Source of the DNA: an uncultured Oscillospiraceae bacterium
GTDB taxonomy: Bacteria > Bacillota > Clostridia > Oscillospirales > Oscillospiraceae
Assembly (NCBI GenBank): GCA_902497145.1
Contig: CABVDR010000068.1
Span: 1 to 13,763 of the forward strand
Direction of reading: 5' to 3'
Length of the DNA stretch: 13,763 nucleotides
Shown: positions 1-6,371 of the stretch, piece by piece
How positions within the stretch are numbered: the stretch's first letter is position 1
Layout: each line of letters opens with the position of its first letter
Notes under the pieces: model-generated
The model's database searches: none
What the model was told of the DNA's origin: nothing
The model's input: the letters and a program-made list of their open reading frames with translations, nothing else
Made by a program: the position numbers and the translations under genes

Positions 1-37
1 AATGTACCGCGGGAGTTTAGTTTATGTAGAAAGAGAA

Positions 38-901
38 TCAGCCCAGACGGCGGGCGCCCACATAGGTGTTGGTGTAGTAGGAGGAGTTGAGATCGCTGAT
101 GATCACGCCGGTGCTGGGGGTGGAGGCGTGGACGAACTGGCCGTTGCCCAGATAGATACCCACATGAGTGGCCAGCTTGCTGGAGTTGCCGCTGTTGAAG
201 AACACCAGATCGCCGGGCTGCAGCTGAGCCTTAGAGACGGCGGTGCCGTTGCTCATCTGAGCGGAGGCGGTACGGTTGACGGAGATGCCGTTCTGATTGC
301 ACACATAGGTGACAAAACCGGAGCAGTCAAAGCCGCTGGGGCTGCTGCCGCCGTACACATAGGGGTAGCCCACAAACTGCTTGGCATACTGAGCAATAGC
401 CGCACCCTTGGCGGAACCATTCACCACGCTGGCATCCACCATGGCCACATAGTCGGTGCTTACATAGCCCTGGGCGATCTTATACCAGCCGCCCATGCCA
501 CCGATGGTGTCCAGAATCTCCACCACAGTGCCGTTGCTCAGAGAGCCGCAGGTAGCATATTCGGTACCAGGGCCGGTGCGAATGTTCAGGGCGTCCGCAA
601 CTACCTGACCGTAGACCTTCTCAGCCACCACGGAGAGGTAATCCCCGGAAACGTAGCCGGTCACACCTAAGTAGGAGACCTGGTGCCAGGCGCCGTCGCT
701 GGTGGTGCTGAGTACATCCACCTGGGTGCCGTAGGGCAGGACAGACAGGACCGAAGAACTGGTGCTGGCCTGAGAGCGAAGATTCAGGCCGGAATCACTG
801 GTCACGGTACCCACATTGGCAGCCAGAGTGGGAGTTACAAGGGCGGAGACCACCAGCATAGCGGCGGCCAACTTTGCAGTCAGGGCTTTGGACAAATGCA
901 T
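38..901 (-). CDS. Secreted SH3-SH3-NlpC/P60 cell-wall peptidase
   Basis: Predicted secreted peptidoglycan hydrolase of the NlpC/P60 family, which cuts peptide stems (typically D-Glu to diamino acid bonds) outside the membrane. I chose the ATG at 899-901 (287 aa) because GGAGGAG lies 7 bases upstream; an ATG 30 bases further up has no such site. Residues 1 to about 28 are a signal peptide ending near PTLAA. Two bacterial SH3 domains follow (about 30-82 and 98-155), each with the N-LR or N-IR motif plus a GYVS strand (NLRSQAS; NIRTGPG). The C-terminal catalytic domain has FDCSGFV with Cys193, THVGIYLG with His246 and FVHAS with His258, so the Cys-His-His triad is complete. It lies 51 bases after the minus-strand gene at 953-1243 and probably shares its promoter. 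No terminator is visible in the 37 bases left of it. Family call is firm; the exact bond cut is inferred. Confidence 0.93.
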   Translation of the reverse strand: MHLSKALTAKLAAAMLVVSALVTPTLAANVGTVTSDSGLNLRSQASTSSSVLSVLPYGTQVDVLSTTSDGAWHQVSYLGVTGYVSGDYLSVVAEKVYGQVVADALNIRTGPGTEYATCGSLSNGTVVEILDTIGGMGGWYKIAQGYVSTDYVAMVDASVVNGSAKGAAIAQYAKQFVGYPYVYGGSSPSGFDCSGFVTYVCNQNGISVNRTASAQMSNGTAVSKAQLQPGDLVFFNSGNSSKLATHVGIYLGNGQFVHASTPSTGVIISDLNSSYYTNTYVGARRLG

Positions 902-952
902 AGGAATGCTCCTCCGTTTCTCTTTCGTCATTTATTTTGGCACGCGAGGCAA

Positions 953-1243
953 TTACTTGCCGCTCAGCGCACGCTCCAGCCAGACGGAGGCCACATCCAT
1001 GGCGGCGTACAGGCTGTCCTTTTCTGTTTTCTTAACCACCCGGTCCCGGCTCTTCAGGTCGGGGTCGGTGAGCTGCAGCTGAACGCTGACCTTGGTGGCC
1101 ACGTCCATATCGTCTACCTTCTGGTTGGCGAGGATCTGAAGCATGATAATGTATTTCTCGGCCATCGTGCCGTAGTAAATAAGGTTATCTTTCCGGCGCA
1201 GGGGATGTCCCTTATAGGAAAGAGGAATCTTTTCTGAAGCCAT
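953..1243 (-). CDS. Small conserved-looking hypothetical protein, 96 aa
   Basis: I do not recognise this protein. The start at 1241-1243 is fixed by AGGAGG placed 6 bases upstream; a longer reading to 1306 would run into the promoter and is unlikely. The product is soluble, charged and without signal peptide or membrane segment. It opens with a short basic stretch (HPLRRKDNLIYYG) followed by a helix-rich middle (EKYIIMLQIL) and a strand-like part with alternating hydrophobics (TKVSVQLQLTD), ending in another amphipathic helix. It is first in a two-gene minus-strand unit with the NlpC/P60 hydrolase. Real gene status rests on the promoter, the ribosome binding site and host-like codon use; function is unknown. 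Confidence 0.72.
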   Translation of the reverse strand: MASEKIPLSYKGHPLRRKDNLIYYGTMAEKYIIMLQILANQKVDDMDVATKVSVQLQLTDPDLKSRDRVVKKTEKDSLYAAMDVASVWLERALSGK

Positions 1244-1277
1244 TGTGTTCCTCCTGGAAGTTTGATGTTGTAACCGA

Positions 1278-1306
1278 ATTGTAACACATTCGTAACCAGT
1301 TGTCAA
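1278..1306 (-). promoter_or_regulatory. Sigma-A promoter for the minus-strand pair
   Basis: Read on the minus strand there is TTGACA (1306-1301), a 17-base spacer and TACAAT (1283-1278). Transcription would start near 1271, giving a short leader before the small gene starting at 1243 and then the NlpC/P60 gene. Confidence 0.85.
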
Positions 1307-1408
1307 ACCCTTCTGGCAGTTTTTTAAATCTTTCTTTGGTTTGTTTCAATTTTTCATTAAAATATCAAAAGATTTTTGCAAAAGGCCGCTGTTTTTACAA
1401 TTTATTCT

Positions 1409-1437
1409 TTGACATTTTTTCGAAATCCATGTAAAAT
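1409..1437 (+). promoter_or_regulatory. Sigma-A promoter for the LTA-synthase-like gene
   Basis: TTGACA at 1409-1414, a 17-base spacer and TAAAAT at 1432-1437. It lies 45 bases before the chosen start of the LTA-synthase-like gene and is divergent from the promoter at 1278-1306, with about 100 AT-rich bases between the two. Confidence 0.85.
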
Positions 1438-1481
1438 GTAAATCCTGCGTAAATTCTATGTTAAAAGAGGAGACTGTCCCA

Positions 1482-3281
1482 ATGAACCATCTGATCCGCC
1501 GGCTCCCGCTGCGGTTGGACAGGGCGCTTTTGCTCCAGGCTGCCCTGCTCCTGATTCCGCCGGTGACGGCCTTTTATTTGATGCAGTTTATTCTTGGAGC
1601 ATACTTTTGGCAAATGTCCCTGGGGATTGTAGCCGCCAACGCCATCTGTATCGGCGCGGTCTACTACCTGCTGTGCGCCCTCACCGGTCGCTGGGTCATC
1701 AGCTGTATTCTGATACATATGATCAGCGGCATCTGGGGCGCGGCCAACTACTTCGTCTCGGTTTACCGGGGCACTCCCGTCCTCCCCTGGGACCTCACTG
1801 CCCTGGGCACCGCATCGGCGGTTTCCGGCAGCTACGACTTCACTCCCACCTGGCAGATGGCCCTTGCCATTGCCGCAGTGCTGCTCTCCTGCGTGCTGCT
1901 GTGGCGCAAGGCAGGCTCCGGCCGCCTTGCCATCCCCAGCCGGCTGCTGTGTGTGGCAGGGTGCCTGCTGTGCCTCATTCCCATTCTCCAGCCCAACCGG
2001 CTGGCACGCTTTGGCGTGGAGACCGATGTGTGGGACCAGACCGGCGCCTACCGTACCAGCGGCGCCCTGGCCACTTTTCTGCGCAACACCGAGTTTATGG
2101 AGGTGGAAGAGCCTGAGGACGCCTCTCTCGAGCGGCTTAGTGAGATCATGGATCACGCGGGCAACGCCTCCATCCCCCTGCAAACTTCGGTAGATCACCC
2201 CAACATCATCGCCATTATGAATGAGTCCTGGGCCGATTTTGAGGAGTTCGGCAACCTGGAGCTCACCGAAAGTGTCACCGACTACATCTCCTCCCTGGAC
2301 AACGCCGTCTGGGGCCACGCCTACACCTCCGTGTTCGGCGCGGGCACCAGCTGCAGTGAGTTCGAGTTTTTGACCGGCAACTCCATGGCCTTTCTGCCCT
2401 CTGGCAGCATCCCCTATCAGCAATATATTTTAAAGGATACCGCCTCCTTGGCCTCTCTGCTTCAGGAGGAGGGCTATGAGACCCGGGCCTTCCACCCCGG
2501 CGAGTACACCTCCTGGCAGCGTAACCTTGCCTACCCCCTGCTGGGCTTTGAGCAGTTCAAATGCGGCGACGATATGGATGTGCCCCAGACCCTGGAGCAC
2601 GGCTACGTCAGCGACCAGTCTGACTTTGAGCAGATCATCTGGGAGTTTGAACACAAAGAAGAGGGACAGCCCCTCTTCCTCTTCAATGTCACCATCCAGA
2701 ACCACGGCAGCTACACCGTGAAGGACTATCCCGCCCAGGTGCAGCTGACCGATCAGCCCGGTGAATATCCCATGGCCGAGCAGTATCTCACCCTGGCCAA
2801 CAAGACTGACGAGGCCTTCCGGACCTTGGTGGACTACTTCTCCCAGTGCGACGAACCCACTCTCATCGTCATGTTCGGCGACCACCAGCCCTCGGTGGAG
2901 CAGGAATTTCTGGACAAGGCCTACGGGGTCACCCAGGATCAGATGACCATGGAGCAGTATATGAACAAGTACCGGGTCCCCTTCGTCATCTGGGCCAACT
3001 ATCCCCTGGAGCTGGAGGGTCCCAAGGAGACCAGCCTGAACTTCCTGTCCCAGTATGTACTCTCTTACAGCGGCATCCCCACCGACTCCTACGGCCGCTT
3101 CCTCTGGTCGCTCCAGAGTGTTGTACCTGCCCTCACCTTTGTGGGCTACCAGGACACTCTCGGTGCGGCTTACAGCCACCTGGAGACCACAGATTACACC
3201 CCCTTCATTCAGGACTATCAAGCCCTCCAATATGACCGGCTCTTCGGCGGAGAAGATTCCTACTTCCACGCTCAGACCTGA
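1482..3281 (+). CDS. LTA synthase family phosphoglycerol transferase (membrane sulfatase fold)
   Basis: Predicted membrane enzyme of the LtaS/MdoB-like group of the alkaline phosphatase superfamily, which transfers glycerol-phosphate from phosphatidylglycerol to an outer-surface glycopolymer or lipid. The start at 1482 (599 aa) is preferred because GAGGAG lies about 9 bases upstream, while an in-frame ATG at 1458 lacks a site. Residues about 8-185 hold five hydrophobic segments; the rest is an extracellular domain. Visible family residues: Glu248 in IMNESW, the nucleophile Thr289 in GAGTSCSEFEFLTG, His408 in IQNHGSY, and Asp467-His468 in FGDHQP. These match the order and rough spacing of the metal and catalytic residues of S. 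aureus LtaS. It has its own promoter and is followed after 54 bases by the YlmC/YmxH gene. Whether it makes true lipoteichoic acid or decorates another polymer cannot be told from sequence. Confidence 0.9.
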   Translation: MNHLIRRLPLRLDRALLLQAALLLIPPVTAFYLMQFILGAYFWQMSLGIVAANAICIGAVYYLLCALTGRWVISCILIHMISGIWGAANYFVSVYRGTPVLPWDLTALGTASAVSGSYDFTPTWQMALAIAAVLLSCVLLWRKAGSGRLAIPSRLLCVAGCLLCLIPILQPNRLARFGVETDVWDQTGAYRTSGALATFLRNTEFMEVEEPEDASLERLSEIMDHAGNASIPLQTSVDHPNIIAIMNESWADFEEFGNLELTESVTDYISSLDNAVWGHAYTSVFGAGTSCSEFEFLTGNSMAFLPSGSIPYQQYILKDTASLASLLQEEGYETRAFHPGEYTSWQRNLAYPLLGFEQFKCGDDMDVPQTLEHGYVSDQSDFEQIIWEFEHKEEGQPLFLFNVTIQNHGSYTVKDYPAQVQLTDQPGEYPMAEQYLTLANKTDEAFRTLVDYFSQCDEPTLIVMFGDHQPSVEQEFLDKAYGVTQDQMTMEQYMNKYRVPFVIWANYPLELEGPKETSLNFLSQYVLSYSGIPTDSYGRFLWSLQSVVPALTFVGYQDTLGAAYSHLETTDYTPFIQDYQALQYDRLFGGEDSYFHAQT

Positions 3282-3285
3282 CATA

Positions 3286-3331
3286 CCGCCCCCTTTCCCT
3301 CCATATGATATTGGTATGGGAAAGGGGGCGG
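3286..3331 (+). other. 14-bp perfect hairpin between the LTA-like gene and the YlmC/YmxH gene
   Basis: Arms 3286-3299 (CCGCCCCCTTTCCC) and 3318-3331 are exact reverse complements with an 18-base loop. The right arm contains the purine-rich AAAGGGGGCGG that serves as ribosome binding site for the ATG at 3336, so folding would hide that site. There is no T-run after it, so it is not a normal intrinsic terminator on the plus strand. It may stabilise the upstream message end or damp translation of the downstream gene. Confidence 0.7.
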
Positions 3332-3335
3332 CGGC

Positions 3336-3605
3336 ATGCGTACCAGGATCGCGGAGCTGCGTTGGAAAGAGGTTATCGGTATGGGGGACGGCAGCCGCTT
3401 TGGATATGTAGAGGATCTGGAGGTGGACGTGGAGAGCGGACAGGTCCGCTCTCTGGTGCTGCCCGGGCGGCGGCGGCTGTTCGGCCTGCTGGGCCGGGAG
3501 GAGGACCGGTACATCCCCTGGGAGAGCGTGCGCCGCTTCGGGGAAGATGCCATCCTGGTGGAGCACGCCCCTCAGCCCCGTCCGCCCCGCCGGGGACGGC
3601 GGTAA
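3336..3605 (+). CDS. YlmC/YmxH-family PRC-barrel protein
   Basis: Small (89 aa) single-domain PRC-barrel protein of the YlmC/YmxH sporulation family found in Bacillota. It begins MRTRIAELRWKEVIG, then GSRFGYVEDLEVD, which is the typical strand-turn-strand of a PRC barrel, then SGQVRSLVLPG and a basic segment before YIPWESVRRFGEDAILVE, the conserved closing strands. The C-terminal tail is Arg/Pro-rich. Exact biochemical role is unknown for the family; YmxH-type genes are sporulation-associated. The start codon is preceded by a G-rich binding site that sits inside the hairpin at 3286-3331, suggesting weak or regulated translation. A strong terminator follows 15 bases later. Confidence 0.82.
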   Translation: MRTRIAELRWKEVIGMGDGSRFGYVEDLEVDVESGQVRSLVLPGRRRLFGLLGREEDRYIPWESVRRFGEDAILVEHAPQPRPPRRGRR

Positions 3606-3620
3606 CCAATCACTCATGCG

Positions 3621-3649
3621 GTCCGGGCCAGTTGGCCCGGACTTTTTTT
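3621..3649 (+). terminator. Intrinsic terminator after the YlmC/YmxH gene
   Basis: Perfect 9-bp GC-rich stem GTCCGGGCC / GGCCCGGAC with AGTT loop, followed by seven T. It ends the LTA-synthase-like / YlmC-YmxH transcription unit. Confidence 0.93.
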
Positions 3650-3691
3650 GTGAAAATTCGGAATGAAACGGCAATTTTTTGAGGAAACTAC

Positions 3692-3720
3692 TTGCAGTTT
3701 ACTATCTCCTGTGATATACT
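3692..3720 (+). promoter_or_regulatory. Promoter of rpsB (-tsf)
   Basis: TTGCAG at 3692-3697, a 17-base spacer, TATACT at 3715-3720, with a TG one base upstream of the -10 (extended -10). Start of transcription near 3727, leaving a leader of over 110 nt before rpsB. Confidence 0.85.
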
Positions 3721-3841
3721 ACCAGGGCATCATGCCTGGGAGTGCTGATTTTTCGCCCAGTGCCCGGTTCCAATGAGCCGGGTTGGCGAGGAATATGACG
3801 CGCCCGGAAAGATCAAACTGAATTTTTAGGAGGAAACAATC
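3721..3841 (+). promoter_or_regulatory. rpsB leader with small stems, candidate S2 autoregulatory site
   Basis: Untranslated leader of rpsB. It can form CCAGG/CCTGG (about 3721-3739), then CCCGG/CCGGG around TTCCAATGA (about 3762-3782), before the strong GGAGG at the start codon. Many ribosomal-protein operons carry leaders bound by the encoded protein; here the length and stems fit that idea, but I cannot match it to a specific known leader class. Regulation by S2 is inference. Confidence 0.4.
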
Positions 3842-4564
3842 ATGGCAGTCGTATCTATGAAGCAGCTGCTGGAGGCCGGCGTTCACTTCGGCCACCAGAC
3901 CCGTCGGTGGAACCCCAAGATGGCCACCTACATTTACACCGAGCGTAACGGCATCTATATCATCGACCTGCAGAAGACCGTGAAGAAGCTGGAGGAGGCC
4001 TACAACTTCGTGCGCGAGCTGGGCGAGAAGGGCGAGACCCTGCTGTTCGTCGGCACCAAGAAGCAGGCTCAGGAGGCCATCAAGGAAGAGGCCGAGCGCG
4101 TCGGCATGTACTATGTCAACGCCCGCTGGCTGGGCGGCATGCTCACCAACTTCAAGACCATGCGCGGCCGCGTGGAGCGTCTGAACCAGCTCAAGAAGAT
4201 GCAGGAGGACGGCACCTTTGACATGCTGCCCAAGAAGGAAGTCATGAAGCACCTGGGCGAGATCGCCAAGCTGGAGAAGTACCTGGGCGGCGTGACCGAG
4301 ATGAAGAAGCTGCCCGGCGCCCTGTTTGTCGTTGACCCCCGCAAGGAGCGCAACGCCATCAACGAGGCCCGCAAGCTGCACATCCCCATCGTGGCCATCG
4401 TGGACACCAACTGCGATCCCGACGAGATCGACTATGTGATCCCCGGCAACGACGACGCCATCCGTGCCATCAAGCTGATCTCCTCTGTCATGGCTAACGC
4501 CATCCAGGAGGGCAAGCAGGGCAAGGACGAGGCTCCCGTGGAGACCGCCGAGGCTGCCGAGTAA
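3842..4564 (+). CDS. rpsB: 30S ribosomal protein S2
   Basis: Ribosomal protein S2 (240 aa, normal family length), a late-assembling protein of the 30S head-body junction that helps recruit S1-like factors and initiator complexes. The N-terminus MKQLLEAGVHFGHQTRRWNP is the family signature; IYIIDLQKT, LFVGTKKQAQ, VNARWLGGMLTNF, LPGALFVVDP and IVDTNCDP all follow in the expected order. The C-terminus is an acidic tail (APVETAEAAE). The start has AGGAGG at a good distance. It is the first gene of the rpsB-tsf unit, with its own promoter and leader upstream and a terminator-like hairpin before tsf. Codon use is strongly biased to GC-ending codons, as expected for a highly expressed host gene. Confidence 0.99.
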   Translation: MAVVSMKQLLEAGVHFGHQTRRWNPKMATYIYTERNGIYIIDLQKTVKKLEEAYNFVRELGEKGETLLFVGTKKQAQEAIKEEAERVGMYYVNARWLGGMLTNFKTMRGRVERLNQLKKMQEDGTFDMLPKKEVMKHLGEIAKLEKYLGGVTEMKKLPGALFVVDPRKERNAINEARKLHIPIVAIVDTNCDPDEIDYVIPGNDDAIRAIKLISSVMANAIQEGKQGKDEAPVETAEAAE

Positions 4565-4585
4565 TCAATTGGTTTGACGGCTCTG

Positions 4586-4617
4586 AAAGCGCCCGCCAAC
4601 AGGGCGGGCGCTTTTTT
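4586..4617 (+). terminator. Intrinsic terminator between rpsB and tsf
   Basis: Stem GCGCCCGCC (4589-4597) / GGCGGGCGC (4603-4611), loop AACAG, extendable by AAA/TTT, followed by six T. No clear promoter is seen between it and tsf, so it probably acts as a partial terminator that lowers tsf output relative to rpsB. Confidence 0.85.
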
Positions 4618-4654
4618 AAACCGCTCCCGAACATTTAAATGGAGGTAATTCATT

Positions 4655-5575
4655 ATGGCTATTACTGCAAAAGACGTACAGAAGCTGCGCGAGATGACCG
4701 GCGTTGGCATGATGGACTGCAAGAAGGCCCTCACCGCTTCCGAGGGTGACATCGACAAGGCCATCGAGTGGCTGCGCGAGAAGGGCCTGGCCGCTCAGAC
4801 CAAGAAGGCCGGCAAGATTGCCGCCGAGGGCGTGTCCTACGCCATCGTGGCCGACAACGGCGTGGGCGTTGTCATCGAGGTCAACTCTCAGACCGACTTC
4901 GTGGCCAAGAACGAGGTCTTCCAGAACTTCGTCAAGGACGTGGCTCTGGTTGTCGCCAACGAGAATCCCGCTGACGTGGAGGCTCTGAAGGCCTGCACCT
5001 ATCCCGGCACCGACCGCACCGTGTCCGATGTCACCGCCGACAAGGTTCTGGCCATCGGTGAGAACATCCAGATCCGCCGCTTTGTCCGCTATGCCGAGGG
5101 CGTGAACGTGCCCTACATCCACATGGGCGGCAAGATCGGCGTGCTGGTGAACATGGAGGTTGAGGGCATCGAGCCTTCCCAGGTCACCGAGCTGGGCAAG
5201 GACGTGGCCATGCAGATCGCTGCCATGAACCCCGCTTACCTGGACAAGTCCGACGTGGATCAGGCCACTCTGGACAAGGAGAAGGAGATCCAGCTGGCTC
5301 AGATGGCCAACGATCCCAAGATGGCTGCTAAGCCCGAGAAGGTGAAGCAGGGCATCGTCATGGGTAAGCTGGGCAAGTACTACGAGGAGAACTGCCTGCT
5401 GCAGCAGGCCTTCGTCAAGGAGAACAAGATCTCCGTGGAGAAGCACGTGGCCGAGGTTGCCAAGCAGCTGGGCGGCAAGATCACTGTGAAGGCCTTCACC
5501 CGCTTCGCTACCGGCGAGGGCATCGAGAAGAAGGAGGACGACTTCGCTGCTGAGGTTGCTTCCATGATTAAGTAA
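4655..5575 (+). CDS. tsf: Translation elongation factor Ts
   Basis: EF-Ts (306 aa), the cytoplasmic nucleotide exchange factor that releases GDP from EF-Tu. The N-terminal UBA-like domain carries TGVGMMDCKKAL and GDIDKAIEWLREKG (about residues 15-47). The core starts with the EF-Tu contacting motif TDFVAKN (Thr80-Asp81-Phe82), followed by two subdomains with HMGGKIGVLV and MQIAAMNPAYL, and the C-terminal module with KYYEENCLLQQAFV. Start is preceded by GGAGGT. It lies 90 bases after rpsB behind a partial terminator and is followed by a strong terminator. In many relatives pyrH follows tsf; here a Tn7-like element follows instead. Confidence 0.99.
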   Translation: MAITAKDVQKLREMTGVGMMDCKKALTASEGDIDKAIEWLREKGLAAQTKKAGKIAAEGVSYAIVADNGVGVVIEVNSQTDFVAKNEVFQNFVKDVALVVANENPADVEALKACTYPGTDRTVSDVTADKVLAIGENIQIRRFVRYAEGVNVPYIHMGGKIGVLVNMEVEGIEPSQVTELGKDVAMQIAAMNPAYLDKSDVDQATLDKEKEIQLAQMANDPKMAAKPEKVKQGIVMGKLGKYYEENCLLQQAFVKENKISVEKHVAEVAKQLGGKITVKAFTRFATGEGIEKKEDDFAAEVASMIK

Positions 5576-5634
5576 TTGGGCTGTACTTGTCCCCCCGCAA
5601 ACAAGCACATTGTCCCTAAATAATGACTCCCATA

Positions 5635-5672
5635 AGAGTCCGAGGAAATTCGTTTCCCCGGGCTCTTTTTTT
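5635..5672 (+). terminator. Intrinsic terminator of the rpsB-tsf unit
   Basis: Stem AGAGTCCGAGGAAA (5635-5648) with TTTCCCCGGGCTCT (5653-5666), one mismatch and one G-T pair, TTCG tetraloop, then a seven-T run. The 150 bases between it and the iteron array (5673-5825) hold no gene I can support; they include an AT-rich stretch at 5705-5745. Confidence 0.9.
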
Positions 5673-5825
5673 ATTTCTTTTCGCTTCTTCTCCCGGGTTT
5701 CGGCTTGATTTAGAACTAATTTTGAACTTTTTTCGAAAATATTTTGGTGAGCGTCCGGTTGCTAAAATGGTTGGACAAACGACCAGGTTGGAGTGGGACG
5801 ATCACATGGTATCTAAGTAGAATGC

Positions 5826-5970
5826 GAATTATTCTGAGATTTTGCAGATAAAAAATGAATTAAACTGAGATTTTGCGGGTCCTGTTCGTCAAAATCTCAA
5901 TTTAATTCAAAAACGAGTATCAAAATCTCAGCTTAATTCGATATGAATCATCAAAATCTCAAGATAATTC
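5826..5970. repeat. Five phased 20-bp iterons, presumed TnsB-binding transposon end
   Basis: Five copies of a 20-bp unit: R1 5826-5845 and R2 5857-5876 point one way (GAATTAAACTGAGATTTTGC in R2), and R3 5889-5908, R4 5920-5939 and R5 5951-5970 point the other way (TCAAAATCTCAATTTAATTC in R3). The core AAAATCTCA is invariant. Start-to-start or centre spacing is 31, 32, 31 and 31 bp, close to three helical turns. R3-R5 lie just upstream of tnsA, so they probably serve both as the transposase-binding end and as an operator for the tns operon. R2 and R3 form a 19-bp inverted repeat with one mismatch around a 12-base centre containing TGTTCG, a plausible transposon tip. Binding by TnsB is inferred from position and arrangement. 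Confidence 0.85.
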
Positions 5971-5984
5971 TTTTGGGGGCAGCA

Positions 5985-6371
5985 ATGGATAAGGCGGTAA
6001 TGAAAACAAGGGACATTCGATTTTTCAGCAACAAGAACGATCAGATCATCTGTATCCACTCAAAATGGGCACGGGATTACGCGAAATATCTGGAACAGCA
6101 GCCCTGGGTCCAGTCCTATCAAGCTGTGGTACCATTGGAACCCGACTACATGCAGCATGTATCTCCTGTTGATATCCGCTCACTTTATTTCCAAAGTGAG
6201 TGGGCGACCGATTTTCTCCTCACATTTGCCGATGGAAGAAAGGGTGTTCGGGAATTGGTACACAGAGAGGATCTAACAAAGCGCGCAATAGTCGAGCGTC
6301 TGGAGCTGTCCAGAAGATATTGGGCAACACGGGATATTGACGAGTGGAAGGTGGTGCTGGTCGATGACTAA
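5985..6371 (+). CDS. tnsA: TnsA-like endonuclease domain protein, probably catalytically dead
   Basis: In Tn7, TnsA cuts the 5' ends of the element so that it leaves the donor. The start at 5985 (128 aa) is preferred because GGGGG lies 5 bases before it, while an upstream ATG at 5943 would translate iteron R5. By eye the family pattern is kept: a Ser-x-x-x-Arg-Asp segment (SKWARDYAKYLEQQPWVQSY), a core Asp76 in WATDFLLTF, and the closing strand-helix RELVHREDL followed by VERLELSRRYW. However, the expected catalytic Glu of the first motif is Trp28/Ala29, and the E-x-K motif reads E90-L91-V92. Asp76 alone is kept. The protein lacks the C-terminal TnsC-contacting half of Tn7 TnsA. It overlaps tnsB by 8 bases. 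Family call is fair; loss of activity rests on hand alignment. Confidence 0.75.
   Translation: MDKAVMKTRDIRFFSNKNDQIICIHSKWARDYAKYLEQQPWVQSYQAVVPLEPDYMQHVSPVDIRSLYFQSEWATDFLLTFADGRKGVRELVHREDLTKRAIVERLELSRRYWATRDIDEWKVVLVDD

Noticed and set aside
2430..3674. Long minus-strand frame opposite the LTA-like gene
   Set aside because: Runs through two real plus-strand genes and a terminator; low-complexity composition typical of a shadow frame.
4616..5608. 330-codon minus-strand frame opposite tsf
   Set aside because: It is a mirror of the strongly GC3-biased tsf gene; repetitive Leu/His/Gly composition and no start signals.
5623..5820. 65-aa plus-strand open frame after tsf
   Set aside because: It begins in the terminator of tsf, has no ribosome binding site and no recognisable protein pattern.
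5826..5970. Short CRISPR array (regular about 31-bp pitch)
   Set aside because: Repeats change orientation, differ at several positions and are separated by only 11-12 bases; no cas genes are present. It fits transposase-binding sites.
5943..5984. Upstream start for tnsA
   Set aside because: It would translate iteron R5 and lacks a binding site; the ATG at 5985 has GGGGG at the right distance.
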